A DNA stretch of 64,000 nt from JBGSKV01 sp041740975. GTDB lineage: Bacteria > Bdellovibrionota_B > Oligoflexia > Oligoflexales > JALZUQ01. The notes under the pieces were generated by a model. That model was not told the DNA's origin. It made no database searches and saw only the letters and a list, made by a program, of their open reading frames with translations. Both the position numbers and the translations under genes were made by a program. The DNA is taken from NCBI GenBank assembly GCA_041740975.1, contig JBGSKV010000117.1, positions 1 through 64,000 of the forward strand, in the 5' to 3' direction. Shown here one piece after another: positions 16,271-23,581 of the stretch (position 1 is its first letter; each line of letters starts with the position of its first letter).

Positions 16271-17355
16271 GACTTTTGGACTCGCGTGTAAAGAAAATCA
16301 AGAAGTTCGTCGGATAAAAACGACCATCGCTTATCAGACACGGGCAGTGCTTCCAGTAATGATAATGCCTTTGGTACATAGGCCAAATACATGGGTTTGT
16401 TCTTCACATTTGTCAAATAACCAAAGCTGCCAATGGCCTTCAGCTGTCGTTGCAAAAATACGGCTGGCCAACTTTCTTCAATCTCGTCGGCAACCTTTGC
16501 GCCGCATTCTTTTCGTATCTTCGTTACAATTTCTTTCATAATGCCGAGCCGTTCATCCACGCTAAGTGGAACATACGCGTCGAAACACAGTGATACCAAG
16601 TCATACGCGGCCGCGCCCATACGAGCGTCCTGAAAATCAATAACGGCGAGAACATTGTTTCGCACCATTAAATTACGCGAATGAAAATCACGATGGCAGA
16701 AATATTTGGAAAGCGGCGCGAGATAAGCACTCAATGCCTGATTATCCGCCGAAAAACGCTTAAATTTCTGCGCGTCCAAATCAACTTCCAAAACATTTTG
16801 TACAAAATGTTTATAAAAGAAATCAAGTTCCCAAGAAAGTCTCTCAGCATCAAAAGACCGAGTCGTCCAAACGTCGCCCTGTTTTGCGGGCATTTTTAGG
16901 AGATTTACGAGAATTTGACCAGCCTGCATATAAAAATCTTGAACAGACTCGCCTGGACTAAATCCTCTTTTGACACAAGTTTCAAACATCACATTGCCAT
17001 AATCTTCGATAATGATGCATTGGTGTTCCGGACAAGCGCGAATCAGCTTCGGCGTGACGACGCCATGCACTTCAAGTTCTTTTTGAATAGCGATCCAATC
17101 ATAACGCCCTTCTTTTAAAGCTTCCGCGTCGCTGCCGCAAAGCTTCATTAAGACGTATGTATTTTCTAAATCTGCAGGTTTTAGACGATAGTAGGAGCGG
17201 TCAGAGCCATCGCCGGCGAGCCACTCAATGTCAAGATCACCGCAGTTTAATAGGTCTTTTAATTCAGATTTATTGGGCCGAGAATTTTCCATCGCCACAT
17301 TCGCATCTCTAGGGTTGAGCTGTTGTATCGTCATAGCCACGCGTGCCTTCGCCAT
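16267..17355 (-). CDS. amgK: AmgK-like anomeric sugar kinase (APH fold)
   Basis: This is an aminoglycoside-phosphotransferase-fold kinase. The catalytic loop CHRDFHSRNLMV and metal-binding IDFQDARMG are clear, as are the upstream GDGSDRSYYR and a lysine in VLMKLCG. AmgK phosphorylates MurNAc and GlcNAc at C1, feeding MurU. The pairing with a nucleotidyltransferase by a 4-nt overlap is the main reason for this call; a generic phosphotransferase is possible. The start is unsure: ATG at 17355, or GTG at 17340 with AAGG 5 nt upstream. Recycled wall sugars could come from the cell itself or, in a predator, from prey; the latter is speculation. Confidence 0.74.
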   Translation of the reverse strand: MAKARVAMTIQQLNPRDANVAMENSRPNKSELKDLLNCGDLDIEWLAGDGSDRSYYRLKPADLENTYVLMKLCGSDAEALKEGRYDWIAIQKELEVHGVVTPKLIRACPEHQCIIIEDYGNVMFETCVKRGFSPGESVQDFYMQAGQILVNLLKMPAKQGDVWTTRSFDAERLSWELDFFYKHFVQNVLEVDLDAQKFKRFSADNQALSAYLAPLSKYFCHRDFHSRNLMVRNNVLAVIDFQDARMGAAAYDLVSLCFDAYVPLSVDERLGIMKEIVTKIRKECGAKVADEIEESWPAVFLQRQLKAIGSFGYLTNVKNKPMYLAYVPKALSLLEALPVSDKRWSFLSDELLDFLYTRVQKS

Positions 17356-17407
17356 CCAGAGCTATCAAGAGTGAAACTCGCCGATGGGCGAAGGATCTCC
17401 TTCAAGT

Positions 17408-18337
17408 TTATATCTTTATGAAGTCTATCATTGGTCCGCGTTCGATGGATACCTCGGAACCACCGTTCTCAAATAACTCCCCATCCAAAGTGTATTCCGA
17501 CATTCCCGATAGCGTGAGCTTTTCGCCATCAAACGCGCGGCTATACATGGGAAGGCCGGATTTATCACATGTGAAAACTATAGGAAGTTTCCACCAAAAT
17601 TCATTGGGGTCTATCTCGAAACTCAAGCAACGCAAGTGATTGGTGTCGGTTTGTTTGCCAAGGCGAAAGTCAATAAACCCCAGAGGCAATGCATGCATCG
17701 TCGTGCAGATACTCAGTAAACTTTGGGACGATTTAGGCTCTTGTTGATCAACTTTGATGTCTAGGTTCTGCGGGAAAATCATTTCGCGCGATGATTTTGT
17801 TTTGAAAATGCTTTGTGCATAGAGCTTAGCAGCCAGAATCAACGAGCCAAGTCTCCCCGTTTTTTTGCGATAAAAAGCCCGTAAGAACCTGGTCGCAAGG
17901 CCATCGGCATAAATAAACCCGTAGTGATCACCGACGCTCAAGCTAGGTGTGGAAGCAATCTGCATGGGTTTACCCAGACTGTAGCTATTAACGAGTCGGT
18001 AGAGAACTTGTTCCGGCGTGCCTTTTATGCCTAGATTTTGAGCCACAATATTGATCGTCCCACCCTTTAAAACACAAATTTTGGGAAGGGGAGTATCACC
18101 GTATTCCTTGATAAATGCCGTCAAGGTCTGGCTCAAAGTGCCGTCGCCACCATTGATTGCTAAGATCTTGATTTTCTTTTCGTAAAACTTTCGCGCCACG
18201 TACCGCAAATGTCCCAGGGACTGGGTGTTCTCAAAATAGCCTTGTTCGCCAAGAATATAAGCCAAAGCGGCACTAAGTTCAGGATTTCGTTTGTTCATTT
18301 TGGAATGCGGGTTTGCTATGATGCCAATCTCTGACAT
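17408..18337 (-). CDS. Diacylglycerol-kinase-family lipid or sphingosine kinase-like protein
   Basis: The N-terminus IGIIANPHSKMNKRN matches the nucleotide-binding start of the DAGK catalytic domain, and AINGGDGTLSQTL is the conserved GGDGT motif. KGGTINIVAQNLGI resembles the G-GT-N-A motif. Family members phosphorylate diacylglycerol, sphingosine-like lipids or other lipid alcohols. The substrate cannot be read from sequence. The protein has 309 aa. The ATG at 18337 has AAGGGG upstream within a GGGGATCCCC palindrome. It is divergent from the sigma factor gene. Confidence 0.8.
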   Translation of the reverse strand: MSEIGIIANPHSKMNKRNPELSAALAYILGEQGYFENTQSLGHLRYVARKFYEKKIKILAINGGDGTLSQTLTAFIKEYGDTPLPKICVLKGGTINIVAQNLGIKGTPEQVLYRLVNSYSLGKPMQIASTPSLSVGDHYGFIYADGLATRFLRAFYRKKTGRLGSLILAAKLYAQSIFKTKSSREMIFPQNLDIKVDQQEPKSSQSLLSICTTMHALPLGFIDFRLGKQTDTNHLRCLSFEIDPNEFWWKLPIVFTCDKSGLPMYSRAFDGEKLTLSGMSEYTLDGELFENGGSEVSIERGPMIDFIKI

Positions 18338-18415
18338 GAGGGGATCCCCTTAGCGTTTTTTGTCGACTTCAATCGAGTGACAAAGCGCCTTTATATTTCA
18401 GTAAGGTGATAGATC

Positions 18416-19306
18416 GTGACCCACAAACCACCCGCCATACGCCAACAAACCGATCTGGCCAGGCTATCCCCTTTGGAGCTATATCTCAAGGAGATTGCCA
18501 AGTACCCTTTGCTCTCCCCAGAAGAAGAACTCGAACTGGGAAAAAAACTTTTCGACAAGAATGATATTGATGCTGCTCACCGCCTGGTCACTGCGAATCT
18601 CCGCTTGGTCATCAAGATCGCCAATGAATTTCGCCGGGCTCAAACTCAACTTTTGGACCTTATCCAGGAGGGCAATGCTGGGCTGATGCAAGCCGTTAAG
18701 AAATTCAATCCTTACAAGGGCGTGCGCCTTACATCCTATGCGGTTTGGTGGATACGCGCTTATATTCTGAAATACCTTATGGATAACCACAGTCAGGTTC
18801 GCATTGGGACGACCGCTGCCCAACGACGATTATTTTTCAATTTGCGAAAAGAAACAGAAAAGCTACTTCGTGAGTATGATCAGGTAGATACCAAGTTACT
18901 AGCCCAAAAACTGGATGTGAAAGAACGAGAGATCATCGAAATGCAGCAAAGGCTTGGCGCCCCAGACCTGTCCTTGGACGCTCCGCTCTATGACGACAGT
19001 CCGGACTCCACACGAGCTAACACAATCCACGCCATAGAAGCTACAGCGGAGGAGGTTTTTGCCGAAGACGAGATTAGGCATATTTTTAAAGAACACCTGG
19101 ACGCTTTTCGTAAACAGCTGAAGGGACGCGATTTAGAAATTTTTGACGAACGCTTGATGAGCGATCAGCCTCTGACCTTGCGTGAAGTGGGCGACAAATA
19201 TGGTATCACTCGCGAACGAGCCCGCCAACTCGAGTCGCGAATCGTTCATAAGCTAAAGGCTTACGTTGCTGAAAAAGGCCAACTTGTATCAGGTAGGGAT
19301 AGTTGA
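18416..19306 (+). CDS. rpoH: RNA polymerase sigma-32-type factor
   Basis: This group 3 sigma factor shows region 2 motifs (LVTANLRLVIKIANEF, DLIQEGNAGLMQAVKKF, YAVWWIRAYI) and a region 4 helix-turn-helix (LTLREVGDKYGITRERARQLE). AQRRLFFNLRKE matches the RpoH box that binds core polymerase in sigma-32, so heat-shock control is the likely role. Length (296 aa) fits. The GTG start at 18416 has AAGGTG about 9 nt upstream. The stop overlaps the isocitrate dehydrogenase start as TGATG. Confidence 0.88.
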   Translation: MTHKPPAIRQQTDLARLSPLELYLKEIAKYPLLSPEEELELGKKLFDKNDIDAAHRLVTANLRLVIKIANEFRRAQTQLLDLIQEGNAGLMQAVKKFNPYKGVRLTSYAVWWIRAYILKYLMDNHSQVRIGTTAAQRRLFFNLRKETEKLLREYDQVDTKLLAQKLDVKEREIIEMQQRLGAPDLSLDAPLYDDSPDSTRANTIHAIEATAEEVFAEDEIRHIFKEHLDAFRKQLKGRDLEIFDERLMSDQPLTLREVGDKYGITRERARQLESRIVHKLKAYVAEKGQLVSGRDS

Positions 19307-20310
19307 TGAGTGAAAAAACCTTAGTTACCCTTATTCCAGGCGATGGCATCGGGCCCGAGATTGCCGAGAGCGTGAAGCGCGTTTTCGAAGCTGCAAAAGC
19401 TGGGATCGAGTGGGAAGAAGTGCAAGCCGGACTTCCGACTTTTGAATCGACTGGCGAACTTTTGCCAGCGAACGTGATGGCCAGTATCAAGAAGAATAAA
19501 ATTGCACTGAAGGGACCGACAACGACACCGAGTGGCAAGGGTCATCGATCCATAAATGTTTCCTTGCGACAGGACTTTCACCTTTACGCCAATGTTCGAC
19601 CCATTAAGTCCATTCCCGGAATCAAATGTGTTTATGACAACGTTGATTTTATTATTGTGCGTGAAAACACGGAAGATTTGTACCGTGGCATTGAATACAA
19701 GATCGACAAAGACACTGCGCACGGCATCAAAATCATAACGCGGCAGTGCTCACTTGATGTGGGTCGCTTTGCCTGCGATATGGCTGTCAAACTTGGTCGC
19801 AAAAAAGTAACGATTCTGCACAAAGCTAACATTATGAAGCTTACGGATGGCTTGTTTTTAGAGGCCATCTTAAGTTTGCAGTCCGAATATCCATCCTTAG
19901 TCATCAACGATATGCTGGTTGACGCAGCGTGTATGCAGATGGTCAAGAATCCAACTATCTTTGATGTCATCGTCACGGAAAATTTATACGGAGATATTAT
20001 CTCCGACCTGGGTTCCGGTCTCATTGGTGGACTGGGCGTGGCAAGCGGCGGAAATTTCGGCTCTTATAAAGCCATTTTTGAGGCTGTCCACGGCTCTGCG
20101 CCTGACATTGCCGGCAAAAACTTAGCGAATCCGACAGCACTTCTCTTAAGCGCCGTGACCATGCTTGATTTTATGGGAAAAGGCGATGTAGCCAAGAAAA
20201 TCCAAGACGCCCTCTTCAAAACCCTTCGTTCACCCGAAACGCGCACACGCGATTTGGGGGGCTCCTTGGGAACCAAAGAGTTTACTGGAGCTTTGATCGC
20301 AAACCTTTGA
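19306..20310 (+). CDS. NAD-dependent isocitrate dehydrogenase
   Basis: The protein belongs to the isocitrate/isopropylmalate dehydrogenase family, with LIPGDGIGPEI at the N-terminus, RENTEDLYRGIE, the catalytic tyrosine/lysine region, and the cofactor region HGSAPDIAGKNLANP. The last motif and the 334-aa length match the NAD-dependent isocitrate dehydrogenases found in bacteria and mitochondria, which make 2-oxoglutarate. 3-isopropylmalate or homoisocitrate dehydrogenase are less likely alternatives. ATG 19306 overlaps the sigma factor stop; a TTG at 19303 is also in frame. Confidence 0.85.
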   Translation: MSEKTLVTLIPGDGIGPEIAESVKRVFEAAKAGIEWEEVQAGLPTFESTGELLPANVMASIKKNKIALKGPTTTPSGKGHRSINVSLRQDFHLYANVRPIKSIPGIKCVYDNVDFIIVRENTEDLYRGIEYKIDKDTAHGIKIITRQCSLDVGRFACDMAVKLGRKKVTILHKANIMKLTDGLFLEAILSLQSEYPSLVINDMLVDAACMQMVKNPTIFDVIVTENLYGDIISDLGSGLIGGLGVASGGNFGSYKAIFEAVHGSAPDIAGKNLANPTALLLSAVTMLDFMGKGDVAKKIQDALFKTLRSPETRTRDLGGSLGTKEFTGALIANL

Positions 20311-20314
20311 TAAA

Positions 20315-20334
20315 CTTATCTATCCCCAGATAAG
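20315..20334 (+). promoter_or_regulatory. Hairpin overlapping the ribosome-binding site of the phosphatase gene
   Basis: CTTATCT (20315-20321) and AGATAAG (20328-20334) form a perfect 7-bp stem with loop ATCCCC. The right arm contains the first bases of the AAGGA ribosome site (20332-20336), so folding would hide it. Translation of the downstream gene may therefore be temperature- or coupling-dependent. Confidence 0.45.
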
Positions 20335-20342
20335 GACGTCTT

Positions 20343-21113
20343 TTGAACTATCCAATGCCACTAACTGTTGAGTCTCAAGGTAAAACCGACATCGGTATGG
20401 TGCGAAATTCCAACCAAGATGCGATTTTAGTCCGCGATGATTTGCATTTATTTATGGTGGCCGATGGTATGGGCGGTCACGCTGGTGGCGAAATCGCCAG
20501 TAGCATTTGTGTGACGGAAGTCGAAAAGTTCATCCGAACGTCCGGACCCAAAATCAATTTGGAAGGCGCCAAAGCCCCAGACCTCACTGTGTCTGCTTCT
20601 CTCGTCGAAGCTATCAATAACGCCTCCACCAAAATTTACGAACGCGCCCTCGAACACACAAATCTTAAAGGAATGGGTACGACGGCGACTGCGGTTCGCA
20701 TTGTCGATAACTACGCATACACGGCCCACGTCGGGGACTCGCGGCTTTATTTGATCCGTTGTGGTTTCATTTACCAAATGACAGACGACCATTCCCTGGT
20801 TTCCGAGCAAGTTCGGGTCGGCATTTTGAGTGCCGAGGAGGCCGCCAATCATCAGCTTCGCAATGTCATCACGCGAAGCGTCGGGTACCAAGAAGAAGAG
20901 GATGTCGATACAAAGTATTTTCAAGTCTTTCCAGGCGATATCTTAGTCATTTGTAGCGATGGCCTGCATGGGTTTGTGGGCAATCGTGACATCACGCGTG
21001 TCGTCAATGCCGAAGATATTAAGGCAGCAGAAAAATTGGTCGATTTAGCTAATAAAAACGGCGGGGAAGACAACATCTCGGCCATTGTCATTAAGATTAA
21101 AGACCCCCTCTAA
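20343..21113 (+). CDS. PP2C-family serine/threonine protein phosphatase
   Basis: This cytoplasmic, metal-dependent phosphatase removes phosphate from Ser/Thr proteins and usually opposes a Hanks-type kinase. Conserved motifs are GMVRNSNQDA, VADGMGGHAGGE, GMGTTATAV, AHVGDSRLYLIR, VICSDGLHGF and NGGEDNISAIVI; these carry the metal-binding aspartates. Length (256 aa) is typical of Stp-type enzymes. The TTG start at 20343 is supported by AAGGA 6 nt upstream; ATG at 20355 is an alternative. No cognate kinase is next to it. Confidence 0.93.
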   Translation: MNYPMPLTVESQGKTDIGMVRNSNQDAILVRDDLHLFMVADGMGGHAGGEIASSICVTEVEKFIRTSGPKINLEGAKAPDLTVSASLVEAINNASTKIYERALEHTNLKGMGTTATAVRIVDNYAYTAHVGDSRLYLIRCGFIYQMTDDHSLVSEQVRVGILSAEEAANHQLRNVITRSVGYQEEEDVDTKYFQVFPGDILVICSDGLHGFVGNRDITRVVNAEDIKAAEKLVDLANKNGGEDNISAIVIKIKDPL

Positions 21114-21205
21114 AATACCGAATCTCTTTCTATAGATAGATGGCAGTCGGTTGACCCACTTTACTTGCGTCAACGGTTGAGTCCTCGAGTTAGAGACGAG
21201 TTTTC

Positions 21206-22177
21206 ATGCGTACATTTACATTAATGCTTATTCCTGATGACAGTGCTGGCAACATGCGTCGTTATCGCATTTCGCGTGCCTCACTATTAGCTGTGTTTTT
21301 AGCGGGTGCTTTTTTTGTCATGATTGTCGGTTTCCTTACTTTCGATTACTTAGACCTTCATCTGAAAACGAGAGACTACGATCGTATTGTGGCTGAGAGC
21401 GAGGGTTTGCGCGGCGAAGCGAGAATTCTCGAGGCAAACTTGCGTGAAGTCAGGGATTCTTTGCAACACGTTGAAGAATACACCAAAAAATTAAATGACA
21501 TGACAGCATTGTCGGTCAAAAAAGTTACGAAAAAATCTGGTGTTGCGACCCCCGCCGGCGAAAAAGATTCGGCAGCGACAAAGGGCGCTCGTGTTCTTAC
21601 GATTGCCGGACTTCCTATCGGACTTAGCATGGACAAACTAGCTTTTCGGTCCACATTGGAAGCTGCAGCAGAACTAAAACAAGAAGCGGTCTTGAAATCC
21701 GACGAGCTTAAGAGTTTGATCACGTCGCTCAGTCAGCGCCAATCCATTCTTGACTCCGTTCCCACCGTTAACCCAGTGGACGGCTGGATAGCCAGTAATT
21801 TCGGTAGTCGCACGTCACCTTTCACAGGGCATCGCGGCATGCACCACGGCATTGATGTGGCTGCTCCCAAAGGCACTCCGATTGTAGCTCCGGCAGATGG
21901 CGTCGTGGTCTTTGCAGGTTGGAAGAGTGGTTACGGCAAATTTTTTATGATTGCACACGGCTACGGTATCGTCACTCGGTATGGTCACTGCGATGAAGTT
22001 CTGGTTAAAGCAGGTCAACGCGTCACGCGTGGCGACAAACTCGCGACCGTCGGGATGTCGGGTCGTTCAACTGGTCCGCATTTACATTACGAAGTTGTCG
22101 TCAATGGCAACACGGTTAATCCTCGACGTTTTATCCTTCCGGGGGAGCGCCAACTTTATTCGCTGGCGCACCAATAA
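21206..22177 (+). CDS. M23-family (LytM-type) peptidase with membrane anchor and coiled coil
   Basis: After a short cytoplasmic N-terminus, one membrane segment (about residues 30-52) leads into a coiled coil (about 60-110) and a variable linker. The C-terminal LytM domain has the zinc ligands in HHGIDVAAPKG and HLHYEVV and the supporting GYGKFFMIAHGYGIVTRYGH. Family members cut peptide cross-links or activate amidases. The architecture (323 aa) resembles MepM or EnvC-type septum and growth hydrolases. All catalytic residues appear present, which favours an active endopeptidase. The ribosome site is weak (GACGAG). Confidence 0.88.
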   Translation: MRTFTLMLIPDDSAGNMRRYRISRASLLAVFLAGAFFVMIVGFLTFDYLDLHLKTRDYDRIVAESEGLRGEARILEANLREVRDSLQHVEEYTKKLNDMTALSVKKVTKKSGVATPAGEKDSAATKGARVLTIAGLPIGLSMDKLAFRSTLEAAAELKQEAVLKSDELKSLITSLSQRQSILDSVPTVNPVDGWIASNFGSRTSPFTGHRGMHHGIDVAAPKGTPIVAPADGVVVFAGWKSGYGKFFMIAHGYGIVTRYGHCDEVLVKAGQRVTRGDKLATVGMSGRSTGPHLHYEVVVNGNTVNPRRFILPGERQLYSLAHQ

Positions 22178-22289
22178 AATACTCAAAATTGCTTAGTAAA
22201 AAGAAGAGATTGCCGAATTTGAAAATCTTCGGTCTCGTGATACGTTAGAGAGTCAGCTTTCGCATAAATCTTTGATGTAAAAGCCCAAC

Positions 22290-23378
22290 ATGAAACTCTA
22301 CAACCACATCATTTTCCTTTTTTGGCTAGCGCTCTCGCCGTCGCTTGGGCGCGCCGACCCCCAGTATTCTGAGGCGAAAGCTTCGATGTGCCGGGGTCTA
22401 TTTATACGTGGCCAACAAGTGTTCGGCCGAATACCGCGACCAAATTTGACGAGTGTTGAACTAGGGCAGCTGAAAGATTGGTCCGAGCGTTTCGGGTTAA
22501 ACATTAGGTACCACGTCCCTAATTTCCATCGGGAACTATCCGCTTATGTCATCGGCCAACTTCCCAAAGAGATCCGCTTTAAACTTCTTTCGCTGGACGG
22601 TATCGAACTAACAGGGCAACAAGCGGCCCTACGATTGGGGAGCACGGAAGATAATCGGGTTTCGTGGTCCCTGCTGACACAATTCTTAGGTCGCCAATCG
22701 TTTGAATCGGAATACGCATCGGCTTGGAAGATGGTGGAAGCGGAAATCGTGAAGTTTGAAAATGCTAACCCCGACGTAAAAGCTAAAACCATCGCCGAAG
22801 TTGAGAGGCGAGTAAAAGAAATTCGCGCGGCAAGTGCGCTTTCGAATCCCTATCAACCATTTTACGAAGTCACCGTTTCACAGGACCGCATACGAGCACC
22901 AGACGGCAAAGAGTTCAAAATTGTAAAACGCCTAGCCAACGGGACCATCGTCTTCGAGATTCCCTTTCATCATATTTTGCGTACAGAAGATTATCGTAGT
23001 AGAGATCGAATTTTGTATTACATGCAAGATATGGCGCGAAATCCGAAGCGCTATCAAAATGGCGTCATGCAAGCCAAGAGCCCGCGCTCCATTGGCGAAC
23101 TTACCGCCGATGGGCGATATTTTATTATGGATGGACATGCCCGCACAGAAGCTTACGCCAACCTTCACAAGAATGTTGTTCTCGTGGATATAGAACCGGC
23201 GAGCGACGGACGTTTTTATGCGATGACCCATTACGATATCTTGCGGTTCTATAGCGTTTGGCATTCGATTCCGGAAGCGGAACGAGCCCAAATAGAAAGT
23301 GCGGCAACTCGTGGATCATTCGCGGAAGTCCGCGAAGCTTACTACCGGTTCTGGGGTGTCGAACGTCTCACAAACTGA
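22290..23378 (+). CDS. Exported protein with a ParB/sulfiredoxin-like segment
   Basis: A signal peptide (residues about 1-22, ending near GRADPQY) makes this 362-aa protein exported. The middle is helical and unrecognised. Residues about 205-290 read like the ParB/Srx fold, with IPFHHILRTED, a region of charged residues, then GRYFIMDGHARTEAYANL, where DGHARTEA resembles the ParB-type G-R-A motif. ParB-like domains act as nucleases or nucleotide-binding modules; exported ones are unusual. No strong ribosome site precedes the ATG. Function is not assigned. Confidence 0.55.
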   Translation: MKLYNHIIFLFWLALSPSLGRADPQYSEAKASMCRGLFIRGQQVFGRIPRPNLTSVELGQLKDWSERFGLNIRYHVPNFHRELSAYVIGQLPKEIRFKLLSLDGIELTGQQAALRLGSTEDNRVSWSLLTQFLGRQSFESEYASAWKMVEAEIVKFENANPDVKAKTIAEVERRVKEIRAASALSNPYQPFYEVTVSQDRIRAPDGKEFKIVKRLANGTIVFEIPFHHILRTEDYRSRDRILYYMQDMARNPKRYQNGVMQAKSPRSIGELTADGRYFIMDGHARTEAYANLHKNVVLVDIEPASDGRFYAMTHYDILRFYSVWHSIPEAERAQIESAATRGSFAEVREAYYRFWGVERLTN

Positions 23379-23520
23379 TGTGCTGATTTTTCAATCGAAG
23401 CCCAAGCACCCACTATACGCCAAATACTGTTACATTTCAATATGTTACATAACATCTAAGCGAACGAAATCGTGTGAATTTCCGGATCGCTCACTTTATT
23501 CGCTATGCGGCCGGCACAGG

Positions 23521-23549
23521 TTGCTGAGCCCCCATATGCTAGCTATACT
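23521..23549 (+). promoter_or_regulatory. Candidate sigma-70-type promoter for secA
   Basis: TTGCTG (23521-23526), a 17-nt spacer and TATACT (23544-23549) lie about 32 nt upstream of the secA ATG. The -10 matches five of six consensus bases; the -35 matches three. Confidence 0.5.
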
Positions 23550-23581
23550 CTAATTTGGCCGCAATCAAATTAGGTTAGCTT

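Noticed and set aside
17346..17394. Inverted repeat CCTTCGCCATC / GATGGGCGAAGG near the amgK start
   Set aside because: It contains a bulge, overlaps the coding start and has no T-run; a regulatory role is possible but not supported.
21150..21178. GTTGAC...GTCAAC repeat upstream of the M23 gene
   Set aside because: The arms are only 6 nt with a 13-nt spacer, and no matching -10 is seen; it could be chance.
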